Below, piece by piece: positions 1 through 8,289 of a stretch of DNA of 64,000 nt. Source of the DNA: Rhodanobacteraceae bacterium (lineage in GTDB: Bacteria > Pseudomonadota > Gammaproteobacteria > Xanthomonadales > Rhodanobacteraceae); assembly GCA_016790075.1 (NCBI GenBank), contig JAEUPP010000057.1, forward strand, positions 62,001-126,000. The letters are read 5' to 3'. The notes under the pieces were generated by a model. The model was not told the origin of the DNA. It saw nothing but the letters and a program-made list of their open reading frames with translations, and ran no database searches. Position numbers and translations under genes: made by a program. Position 1 is the first letter of the stretch; each line of letters starts with the position of its first letter.

Positions 1-2931
1 CCTGGGCATGCCAATTTCACCGTTTGCCACCAGGCCCTGTTCATTGCGGCGCACGCGCAGCTTCGGCGAGAGAACGAGGTGAGCGGCGGGAATGTCGGCG
101 GCAAGAAAATCCTCGCCTTCGATCAGGATATCCAGTGGTGCATCGGCGCTGATGCCGCTGCTGCCGCTGATCTTGAGCTGGCCCTGACCGGAGCGGATGC
201 TGCCGCTGATGGCGACGCTGCCTCGGTTGTCCAGGTCGACCTGTATCTTGCCGTCGGCGAGCTTTAGTCCGGCCTCGGGCACTTCGGTGACGAAACCATC
301 GACCAGGATCTGTCCGCTGGCGCTGGGTGTCGCGACAGTACCGCCGAATACGAGGCGACCGTCCAGCTGCCCCTTGGTACCGGCGAGTTCGGATGAAAAC
401 AATTCCACAAAGGACATGTTTCCGAGTTTGAGCTGGATCTGGCCCGAGAGATCCTGCTCCGCGCCGCTTGCGTCCAGGCTCCCACTGATGCTGCCGCCGT
501 CGGCGAGGTTGCCCTGTACGACCAGACGCTGTGACGACGGGGAAAAGGCTGCGTCCATGGCGAGATCGGAATAGGCCAGCAATGCCTGATCGGGCCGGTC
601 CGTATAGGCGATGCGGCCTGCCGCGGAAGAAATTCTTGCGCTGCCGTCGAGTGCGCCCTGGGCGCTGCGGCGCAGGTTGCCTGAACCGTTGATTTCGCCG
701 CTCAGCTCCAAGGTCGTGTCGGGCGCGGAAAGGGCCGTGAGTGTCGCCAGCGGCAGGCGCTCCAGGCGATACCGGCCTTGCATGCTGCCGTCGGCGGCGT
801 GCTGGCCGGAAATGCACAGGCGCGGCCCTTGTGCCGCCAGGCATAGCTCACCCAGTGTGGTTGTGCCCGTTGCATACGAGAGCGCTGCGGGTTGCTCCAG
901 CGCCCACGGCGGCTGGTCCTTGAGTTCAAGCGTGAGCGCATTCAATGCGCCGCTCCAGTTCTCGCCGCTGAGCTTGCCGCGCAACTGCAATTGCGTGGAC
1001 AGCACGCTGCCCAGGGCGCCGGCGCTGAGTTCGTGCGAGTCGCGGTCGCCCTTGGCCGCCAGGGTTATGCGGTCGAACGGTTGTCCAGCAGCGTTGACGC
1101 CCGTCGCGAGCAATTCCAGCCGGCCGCGCGCCGCGCTGAGGTCGGCAATGTTGGCGCTGAGGGTCAGCGAGGCCGCGCGGCTGTCCGCATAGACCAGCCC
1201 CGTGCCGTCGGCCTGGGCATCCAGGGTGAGCGCGGGCCACCGGCCCTTGATGCCCAACTGGCCGCGCAGGCGGCCCTGTGCCTGCGGCAGCAGGTCGCCC
1301 AGCGAGGCAAGCGTGAAACCCATGTGTGCGTCGGTCATGGTCTCGCTGCCATAGCCGCGTACGGCCAGTGTGCTGTCGCCGGAAGCGAGTGCCAGAGTGC
1401 CGTCGATGGCAGGGCCGGGCGCAATGCGCAGATCGGCCGTGCCGGTGATGGGGCGCTGGCGCAGACTGCCGTCGAGCTTGGGCATTTTCAGTGTGGCGCT
1501 GACACCGTCGGCAGCCTGTTGGCCTTCAGTCGCGAATTGCAGGTTCAGCGTGCCGGGCCACCCGGCGGCGATGGTGCCTGGGTCGAGCTGGTTGGCGCTG
1601 ACCTCGAGTTTCCAGCCAGGCACTGGCTTCAGGCTCACTTCGCCGCTGGCATTCAACGAACCTGCTGGCTTGCCGTTGTGGTGTTGCTGCAGCAGCACGT
1701 GCTCAAGCGCTATGCGTTCATTGTTGCCGCTGGCGGCGAGCGAGATGTCGGTGGGGCGGCCTGGAGGGCCGATCTGCATCTCGGCAGACAGCGTGAATTG
1801 TCGGGTTGTACCGGCAAGGCGAAGATTGCCGCTGCCGGCGAGTTCCTGTCCGACCAGCGCAGCCGGCAGCAGCAAGTCTTTCCAGGTTGCGCTCAGGTGC
1901 GCGGAGGCGTCGGCGCTCAGTGGCAATTCGCCGCTGAGATCCAGCCGGCCCGGCAGCATGGGGGAAGTTGCGCTCAAGGCTTCGATGACTAGTGTTTGCT
2001 GTGCAAGACGATACCTGGCGGGTTCCACTTGCACGGTGTACTCATCGATATCCACCGTGCCGGCGAGCTCTCCGCGCGTGGCACTGAACCTGCCGGTGAG
2101 ATCCAGGGCCAGGGTTTTCAGGGACGAGTCCTTGAGCAGCTTGCGTGCGTCGAACCGTTCGGCCTTCAGCGCGAACAGCCAGTCGCGCGTGGCCAAAGGC
2201 TGGTTTGATGCGTCGGCGTTGACGGACGCCTGCAGGGCTAGCGGCGCCTGCAGTTGCAGCGTCGCCCGCGGCAGGTTGCCGTCGTTGACCGCACTCAGCG
2301 TGCCGGCGTAGTCCGTGCCGTCCAGCTGCCAGCGGAAACGTCCATCGGCCTTGCCACGGTACTCGGCCAGCGGGGTGATTTCGCCGTCCAGCCTGATTTC
2401 GCCCTGGGGCGCCTGCAGGGCGAGTTTTTCGATAGTCAGCCGGGAATCGCGCTGCCATCTTGCAGAGGTGCTGAAGCGATCGGCGACAAAGGTCTCGGCG
2501 CCGTCACGCTGCAGGCGTACGCGTTCGATCACCAGGCGGTCGAGCTGAATATCAAGCGGTGGTTGCAGCGGCAGCGGTGCGTCCGAAGGCGGTGTCTGTG
2601 TTGTGGTCGTCGCGATGATGGCATCGGTGATTGCAAGGTTTTCCACATGAGCAACTTTGCCGAGCAGCGCGAACGGTGCGATGTCCAGCGTCACTTGGCC
2701 AATCTGCACGTCGACGCCCGTATCGCGCCAGCGCAGCTTGCGCAGTACCAGCGGGCCGGCCAGACGCCCCTCGGCAGATTCGATAGTGAGCTTGCCTCCG
2801 GTCGACGCCAGCACGCGACCGAGTACCAGGCGCAGTCCGGCTTCGCTGTACAGCGCCCAGACCAGCGCGGTAGCTGCCAGCACGAGCAGCAGTGCGAGGG
2901 CGACCAGCCAGTTCCTGTGCAGGCGGCTCAC
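1..2931 (-). CDS. tamB: TamB, translocation and assembly module inner-membrane subunit (partial, C-terminus beyond window)
   Basis: With TamA, TamB bridges the inner and outer membranes and helps insert outer-membrane proteins or move lipids. The frame stays open for 977 codons and runs off the left edge, so the extreme C-terminus is missing; full TamB proteins usually have 1200-1500 residues. The GTG start overlaps the tamA stop as GTGA. Residues 7-27 form one N-terminal membrane anchor (NWLVALALLLVLAATALVWAL), followed by long repetitive beta-rich sequence. Near the left edge it reads EGEDFLAADIPAAHLVLSPK, which matches the conserved family segment ending in a VSPDL-like motif. Position directly after tamA and the characteristic anchor make the assignment strong. 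Confidence 0.93.
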   Translation of the reverse strand, partial: MSRLHRNWLVALALLLVLAATALVWALYSEAGLRLVLGRVLASTGGKLTIESAEGRLAGPLVLRKLRWRDTGVDVQIGQVTLDIAPFALLGKVAHVENLAITDAIIATTTTQTPPSDAPLPLQPPLDIQLDRLVIERVRLQRDGAETFVADRFSTSARWQRDSRLTIEKLALQAPQGEIRLDGEITPLAEYRGKADGRFRWQLDGTDYAGTLSAVNDGNLPRATLQLQAPLALQASVNADASNQPLATRDWLFALKAERFDARKLLKDSSLKTLALDLTGRFSATRGELAGTVDIDEYTVQVEPARYRLAQQTLVIEALSATSPMLPGRLDLSGELPLSADASAHLSATWKDLLLPAALVGQELAGSGNLRLAGTTRQFTLSAEMQIGPPGRPTDISLAASGNNERIALEHVLLQQHHNGKPAGSLNASGEVSLKPVPGWKLEVSANQLDPGTIAAGWPGTLNLQFATEGQQAADGVSATLKMPKLDGSLRQRPITGTADLRIAPGPAIDGTLALASGDSTLAVRGYGSETMTDAHMGFTLASLGDLLPQAQGRLRGQLGIKGRWPALTLDAQADGTGLVYADSRAASLTLSANIADLSAARGRLELLATGVNAAGQPFDRITLAAKGDRDSHELSAGALGSVLSTQLQLRGKLSGENWSGALNALTLELKDQPPWALEQPAALSYATGTTTLGELCLAAQGPRLCISGQHAADGSMQGRYRLERLPLATLTALSAPDTTLELSGEINGSGNLRRSAQGALDGSARISSAAGRIAYTDRPDQALLAYSDLAMDAAFSPSSQRLVVQGNLADGGSISGSLDASGAEQDLSGQIQLKLGNMSFVELFSSELAGTKGQLDGRLVFGGTVATPSASGQILVDGFVTEVPEAGLKLADGKIQVDLDNRGSVAISGSIRSGQGQLKISGSSGISADAPLDILIEGEDFLAADIPAAHLVLSPKLRVRRNEQGLVANGEIGMPR

Positions 2932-4745
2932 AGGTCGGGCCCTATGACGAGATGGATCTGAACACCGTCTTTCGGTTCACGCAGTGGCACGCCGAGGTCA
3001 AAGCGCACCATGCCTACCGGCGAGCGCCAGCGCAGGCCAAGGCCGGCGCCGATCTTGGGCTCGTACTCGGTGCCGGAGTAGGCGTCGCCGGCGTCGACAA
3101 AGGTTGCCAGGCCCCAGTTGGGTCTGAAGTAGTACTCATACTCGGCGCCGGCGGTGAGCAGATGCTTGCCGCCGATGACAATCGGTTTGAACGCGGAATT
3201 GATTTCGAGCTCGGGGCCTATGGTCTGATAGCCATAGCCGCGAATAGAGCGGTCGCCACCGGCGAAGAAACGCAGGTCAGGCGGTAGCCGGTCGAAGTCA
3301 TCGACCCAGCTTGCGCCGACACTGCCGCGCAGAATCAGCCGATGCTGCGGTCTGACCTCGCGTATCCATTTCACGTCGCCGCGCAACTGCACCAGATCCG
3401 TGTCGGACAGCAGGCTGGCGCTGGCGGCACGGGCGAGCAGGTTGACCGAATAGCCGCGACGCACGAACAGCGGATCGTCGGCACGCTTGCGTGTCAGGGC
3501 GAACTGCGGAAACAGGATGGTCGAATTGCCGCGAAAAACGACTTGCTTGCGATCACCGATCTCGAAATCACCGGTCTGCAGATGCAGGCCCAGCGTGCGG
3601 GTGAAACCCAGCCATTGCCGCGTTTCGCTGGCGACCAGGCTGCTGGTCTTGGAGCGCGTGGTTTGCGTATCTTCGTCGCGATAGTTGACGCCGAAGTTGA
3701 TCGCACGGCTATCGCTGCCGGGCAGCGGGATCTGATAGAGCGCAGAAGCTGAAGTCAGCCGCTGCGCGAGTATTACTTCACTCCGGAACTTGTGACCGCG
3801 CCGGTTTACCCAGCGTCGCTCCAGTCCGCCGCGTACGCCCAACCCTGTGTCGGTGCCGACGAACAGGCCGCCGGTATAGATGCTGCGCTTGGCCGGGGCA
3901 AGCGTGACAACGATCGGCACGACGCCGTCAGCGGCGTTTTCGATATCGGGGTTTACATCGACTATGGAAAAGTAGTCGGTGTCGACCAGTCGCTGCTGCA
4001 GCGACAGTAATTGTTCCTGAGTATAAAAATCACCTTGCTTCCAGGGCAGATAACGCAGCAGAAAGTCAGCGTTGAACTGGCTGCCGGCGAACTCGACGTC
4101 ACCGATGCGATAGCGCTGACCGGGCTCCCAGGCCAGGCGCACGACGGCCTTGCGTGTGCTGCGCATGACCTCGACGCGGTGGGTAGCAAGCTTGGCATCG
4201 AGGAATCCGTCAGCGAACAGGGCAGCCTGGATCGCGGTCTTGCCGCGCTCGTACGCGGCGTGGTTCAAGGCCTGGCCCGGGGTGGGTTGAAAAGCGCGCA
4301 AGGCCTGGCGCACGTTGGGTAGCTCGCGTGCCTGGCCTTGTAGCTCAAGATCGAGTTCGGCCACGGTCACAGCTTCTCCGGGCTGCACGGCAAGGACGGC
4401 GTTCCAGCCGTCGGGTGTTTCCTTGAGTTCGCCGGTAACACTCGCATCGTAGTAGCCGTAGGGTTCCAGCGCCTTGGCAATCTGCGCGGGCGCGCGATCG
4501 TAGAGGCGGCGCGCCTGGGCAGAGCTGATCTCGCGCCCGGCGTACTGCGTGAGATCAAGGCCTGCCAGTGCGGCAATCTTGAGATCGCCGTCCACGCCGA
4601 GCAGCGTCGCGGTGATTTTTGCGGCCGCTACAGCAGCTGTATCGGAAGCCAGCAGCAGCACCGTCAGGGCAATGCCCCGCCAGATCGGCGGCGGTAGCGG
4701 CTTTCCTCGACAGGGGGCTGGGGCAGCAGTTTCCTTTTCGGGCAT
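2928..4745 (-). CDS. tamA: TamA, Omp85-family outer-membrane component of the TamAB module
   Basis: About 605 residues, close to the usual TamA length. A signal-like hydrophobic stretch (IWRGIALTVLLLASDTA) is followed by POTRA-type repeats (for example GDVEFAGSQFNADFLLRYLP and YDRAPAQIAKALEPYGYYDA) and a C-terminal 16-strand barrel region with FFAGGDRSIRGYGYQTIGPE, the RGY-type motif of the Omp85 family, and GAGLGLRWRSPVGMVRFDLG near the end. An ATG further upstream in frame is possible, but I chose the ATG at 4745 because AGGGA lies just ahead of it and the upstream residues are Arg/Cys-rich junk. The gene is translationally coupled to tamB by a 4-base overlap. Confidence 0.95.
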   Translation of the reverse strand: MPEKETAAPAPCRGKPLPPPIWRGIALTVLLLASDTAAVAAAKITATLLGVDGDLKIAALAGLDLTQYAGREISSAQARRLYDRAPAQIAKALEPYGYYDASVTGELKETPDGWNAVLAVQPGEAVTVAELDLELQGQARELPNVRQALRAFQPTPGQALNHAAYERGKTAIQAALFADGFLDAKLATHRVEVMRSTRKAVVRLAWEPGQRYRIGDVEFAGSQFNADFLLRYLPWKQGDFYTQEQLLSLQQRLVDTDYFSIVDVNPDIENAADGVVPIVVTLAPAKRSIYTGGLFVGTDTGLGVRGGLERRWVNRRGHKFRSEVILAQRLTSASALYQIPLPGSDSRAINFGVNYRDEDTQTTRSKTSSLVASETRQWLGFTRTLGLHLQTGDFEIGDRKQVVFRGNSTILFPQFALTRKRADDPLFVRRGYSVNLLARAASASLLSDTDLVQLRGDVKWIREVRPQHRLILRGSVGASWVDDFDRLPPDLRFFAGGDRSIRGYGYQTIGPELEINSAFKPIVIGGKHLLTAGAEYEYYFRPNWGLATFVDAGDAYSGTEYEPKIGAGLGLRWRSPVGMVRFDLGVPLREPKDGVQIHLVIGPDL

Positions 4746-4922
4746 GCGATCTATCCCTGCAAACAGGCTCGATTCTAGCGCAGGGGGGGAGCAGTGGCAG
4801 GAACGTCCCGGCCGCAAGCAGTGACGCGGTTCACGCAGTGCGAACCGGTGCCACGTCACGCGTGCGGAGCATTCAGGAATACTGTGGCGTGGGAGTCGTG
4901 CGGCTACGGGCGCTGGCAGTGG

Positions 4923-5066
4923 TCAAAAGTGTGCCAGGCGGGGGAAGAGGCCTAACAGGCCGATCACGATGAGATAGATCGCAACGACATAGTTGAGCAG
5001 GCGTGGCTTGATCAGGACAAGAATGCCGGCGATCAATGCCAGTAGTGCGGGGAGGTTGACGGCCAC
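4923..5066 (-). CDS. DUF3096 small membrane protein
   Basis: A 47-residue protein made almost entirely of two hydrophobic helices, LPALLALIAGILVLI and LLNYVVAIYLIVIGLLGLF, separated by KPR. The pattern IAGILVLIKPRLLNYVVAIY is the signature of the DUF3096 family, whose role is unknown. I chose the GTG start at 5066 because AGGAG sits 7 bases upstream; a longer version starting at an ATG at 5153 would add 29 unconserved hydrophilic residues. It stands alone between tamA and the propeller gene. Confidence 0.8.
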   Translation of the reverse strand: MAVNLPALLALIAGILVLIKPRLLNYVVAIYLIVIGLLGLFPRLAHF

Positions 5067-5240
5067 AGTACGGCTCCTACGGTTCGGGGGGCCAACTGTC
5101 GCACTGTCCGTGTCCGCTGAGTAGTCGGCATAGCTGTCAAGTGCAGTCAACACGTTGTGTGCCGCATCATCATGACGGCGCCTCCCGCTGAGAAACTGCC
5201 TGAATGGCCGAGTCGCCGTTGCGGTGCCGTCATGCGGGCA

Positions 5241-5268
5241 GCCTGCCTGATCGGCTGATCAGGCAGGC
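5241..5268 (-). terminator. 12-bp perfect hairpin after the propeller gene, no U-tract
   Basis: GCCTGCCTGATC, a 4-base loop and the exact reverse complement GATCAGGCAGGC. It begins 9 bases after the stop codon of the minus-strand propeller gene. It lacks a run of T, so it may end transcription only weakly or may protect the 3' end of the message. Confidence 0.55.
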
Positions 5269-5277
5269 AGTTCGGGA

Positions 5278-7785
5278 CTAGCGCTCGAAGCCGTCGATGA
5301 ATATGGCGTCAAGCTTGAGGCGGAAGGCGCCACGGCCGTGGGTACACGCCAATATCGACCCGGTCGTGCGGTTCGACTTGAGATCGAATATGGCAACGTT
5401 CGGCAGGCCTTCGTTGTAGGGAATCCAGGTGCTGCCACCGTCGGAGGAAAGGAAGGCACCCACATCGGTACCGGCCCAGATCGTGTTCGGAACGACCGGG
5501 TCGAAGGCCAATGCGTTGACCGGGACATCGGGCAGGCCGGTCGACGAATCGGTCCAGGTCGATCCACCGTCGATGGACTTGCGCACGTTGCGGGCCGGCA
5601 GCGATCCGTTAAACGCCGAGCGGGACTGATAGACGATATTCGGGTTGCGTGGGTCGACCAGGATGTCGGACACGTACTGCGGAATGACGGCCGGCAATGC
5701 GTCGACTTCGGTGAAACTCAGCCCTCCGTCGATCGAACGGAATACACGGCCATTGTTGGAGCCAGTGAAGATGACCTGTGCGTTCAGGCCGACTGCGGGA
5801 TTGGCCAGCGTCTCGATTGCGCTCAGCACGCCGCCCGGTGCCAGATCGGCGCCGCCGCCCAGCGCTGTGAATATGTTCGGAGTCTGATCCGGGAACGAGA
5901 AGAAGGCGTTGGCGCGGTAGAGCTTGTGCGTGCCGAAATACAGCGTGTCGCTGACTCCCCGATCCAGATGAATCGGTGCGTAGAACAGCACGCGGTCACT
6001 GAAACCGATGCCATTGCCGGTGGCGGCGGAGTCGGCAAATGAGCCCAGATAGTCGCCTTGCTGGGTGACGAATCCGGCCGTCGTATAGCCGACACCGATC
6101 AGGTTGTTGGTCTGGTTGTAATAGGTATGGACGAGGTTTGTCGGCGTGGTCTGGTCAATCAATGCAAAGCCGCCGTCGCCGAAGTCCAGGTGCGGCCAGG
6201 CAGTGCTGCCGGTCCAGCCGTTGGTGCCATTGTCCTGCGTACCGCCGTAGGCGATGTTGGGGTCGCTGGGATGTGTGTCGCAGGCCTGGAACTGGGTCAA
6301 CTGCAGGGATGTATTGAGGTTCTGCCAGGTATCGCCGCGGTCGGTCGACTTCCAGATGCCGCCGTCATTGCCAACCCAGATTTCATTCGGACGGCCGGGC
6401 CAGGAAACGATGGAATGGACGTCGGCGTGCAGCGCCGTATTGGTCGAAGGGCTGCGCACCTTGCTCGCGAACGTGGTGCCGCCGTCATTGGAACGCATGA
6501 AGAAACTGGGGGTGGTCTCCGGATCAGCGGAGTTGCCGGCGCCACCGGTGTAGACGATGTTGGGATTGCCCGGCTCGGTGTATACCGGCAGGTCATAGAA
6601 GCACTGGCCCTGGCAATAGCCGCGTGCAGCGGCCAGTTCGGTCCACGTGGTTCCGCCATCAATGGATTTGTACACCTTGCCGCCGCCGATGCCGGTGTTG
6701 GGCTCGCCGGTGCCGATGTAGAGCACGGAGGGATTGCCGCCGCCCGGATTGGAACCGGTAATCCAGCTGCGGCCCAGCGTACCCGACAATGCGGGCAGCC
6801 CGGTCGCTGTGCCAAAAACCTGGGTCCAGGTCACGCCGTTGTCGATGGATTTCTGCACGCCACCGGACCCTGGAAGGGTTCCAAACCCTATCATCGCCAC
6901 CCACCAGGTCGTCGGTGTCACCGGATCCTGGATCAGGGTGGACGCTGGATCGTTGGCGATCTGGGTTGTGGCCTTGGTCCAGGTCACCCCGCCGTCGTTG
7001 GAATTGAAAATGCCGCGCGGCAGCAGCGGAATGGCTGCTGAGGCTCCCAGTCCGTAAACACCGCTACCCGTGGCCGCCACCAGGTGGTTGGGGTTGGCCC
7101 GGTCGACCGCGAGGGAGTTGACGCTGCGTCCGGCAAACAGTGCAGTGCCATAAGGACCTTGCCAGGTGCGGCCGGAGTCAGTCGACTTGTAGACACCGAC
7201 ACCGCCGTAGGAGTCAGCGCTGTAGTTGCCTTCGCCGGTACCGATGTAGATCGTGCCCTGGTTGATCGGATGCGCGCCGGGAGCCAGGGCAATGCTGCCG
7301 ATTGCCAGGGATCCCAGGTGATCGGTCAGCGGTGTCCAGGTTGCGCCGCCGTTGAGCGTGCGCCATATGCCGCCCTGTGCGCCACCCGCGTAGACGGCGT
7401 TGTCGATAGTGTCTATGGCCAGTGAAGTAACACGTCCACTGACCGGGCTGGGAATGATGGGGAAGGTAGGCGTCTGGCCGTTCAGCAGCGGGGCCGGGCC
7501 TATCGACTGCCAGCGCTCGCCAAACTGGTAGGCCAGGGGCAGCTTGTCCCGGGAACTGCGCTCCGCCTCGCGTACCTGATCGTATGCCTGCAGGCGGGCA
7601 AGTGCGGAAATGAAATTCGCATCATCGGGATTGCTGCGGCGCTCCGCTTCATACTTGCCGCGTTGATCGCGCAGCCCTTCCTTCACGACGCGATCTTTCA
7701 TGGCACTCGGCGGCGACTCTGCTGCAACCGCAGTGATCACAGCCAGCGGCAGCAGTGCAACGGATACTGCACTTACCCACTTCAT
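5278..7785 (-). CDS. Secreted Asp-box (BNR/VPS10-like) beta-propeller protein with IFIDGFER C-terminus
   Basis: 835 residues. The signal peptide is MKWVSAVSVALLPLAVITAVAA, and the start is set by GGGGGA just ahead of the ATG. About ten Asp-box motifs follow, for example WRTLNGGATW, YKSTDSGRTW, YKSIDGGTTW, WKSTDRGDTW and RKSIDGGSTW, the pattern of sialidase- or xyloglucanase-like seven-bladed propellers. No catalytic residues can be assigned from motifs, so substrate and activity are unknown. The last residues are DAIFIDGFER; a C-terminal IFxDGFE tail recurs, to my knowledge, on exported proteins of Lysobacterales, with no established function. It is a paralogue of the propeller at 48.2-50.5 kb: both share SGRVT, a GG-W-R blade start and LTD-x-LGSL near the N-terminus. 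Confidence 0.88.
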   Translation of the reverse strand: MKWVSAVSVALLPLAVITAVAAESPPSAMKDRVVKEGLRDQRGKYEAERRSNPDDANFISALARLQAYDQVREAERSSRDKLPLAYQFGERWQSIGPAPLLNGQTPTFPIIPSPVSGRVTSLAIDTIDNAVYAGGAQGGIWRTLNGGATWTPLTDHLGSLAIGSIALAPGAHPINQGTIYIGTGEGNYSADSYGGVGVYKSTDSGRTWQGPYGTALFAGRSVNSLAVDRANPNHLVAATGSGVYGLGASAAIPLLPRGIFNSNDGGVTWTKATTQIANDPASTLIQDPVTPTTWWVAMIGFGTLPGSGGVQKSIDNGVTWTQVFGTATGLPALSGTLGRSWITGSNPGGGNPSVLYIGTGEPNTGIGGGKVYKSIDGGTTWTELAAARGYCQGQCFYDLPVYTEPGNPNIVYTGGAGNSADPETTPSFFMRSNDGGTTFASKVRSPSTNTALHADVHSIVSWPGRPNEIWVGNDGGIWKSTDRGDTWQNLNTSLQLTQFQACDTHPSDPNIAYGGTQDNGTNGWTGSTAWPHLDFGDGGFALIDQTTPTNLVHTYYNQTNNLIGVGYTTAGFVTQQGDYLGSFADSAATGNGIGFSDRVLFYAPIHLDRGVSDTLYFGTHKLYRANAFFSFPDQTPNIFTALGGGADLAPGGVLSAIETLANPAVGLNAQVIFTGSNNGRVFRSIDGGLSFTEVDALPAVIPQYVSDILVDPRNPNIVYQSRSAFNGSLPARNVRKSIDGGSTWTDSSTGLPDVPVNALAFDPVVPNTIWAGTDVGAFLSSDGGSTWIPYNEGLPNVAIFDLKSNRTTGSILACTHGRGAFRLKLDAIFIDGFER

Positions 7786-8289
7786 GGTGTTCCCCCGACG
7801 CATACTCAGCCAGACTTTTGGCGGGGCGATTCTCTACCTTACGGGCCAGTCTTTTCTATACGTATTCAGTCATAAGGCCGGTGATGGCTGCGACTTTTTG
7901 TTAACCCTGCAGGCGGGTGACCACCGTTCGGCGGAGTATCGATGGGTGATAGGAATCGCGTCGGAGCACTACAGTCCTGGACGCGCGCCACCGTGCCGGC
8001 CTGATCCTTGCCGCGCGGAACCCTGCAGCCTGGCGCCAGTTTCATCAAGCACGGCGTCGTGTATTTGTATCATCTAGTCGATGCTGAGCAGGGCGACCAT
8101 GGGCTCGGCGCTTGGCGAGCTACTTCAGTGCGCCGCGGTGGCGGTCTAGCGTGTCGCGTAACGCCTGGTCGAACGTTTGCTGCTCGTGATCGTTGCGTCG
8201 CGCAACGCCGCTGATCAGGACCGCACCGGATTGGCTCGCCGACAGGACAAGGATGGCGGCCAGAAACGGCCGCCACCCGGGTCGACCGA
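7786..8289. other. Intergenic region, no gene recognised
   Basis: About 500 bases between the propeller start and the EF-G-like stop. Short open frames on both strands are Arg/Pro/Ser-rich and look random. It should hold the propeller promoter, but I cannot point to a convincing -35/-10 pair. The only clear structure is the hairpin at 8256-8275. Confidence 0.6.
8256..8275 (-). terminator. Candidate terminator of the EF-G-like gene
   Basis: GGCGGCC, a 6-base loop and GGCCGCC form a 7-bp GC-only stem 14 bases past the stop of the minus-strand gene. The downstream tail (ATCCTTGTCC) is only mildly T-rich, so termination strength is uncertain. Confidence 0.45.

Noticed and set aside
892-1992. Long plus-strand frames opposite tamB
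   Set aside because: GC-rich antisense shadows; the minus strand is continuously open for 977 codons and carries TamB motifs.
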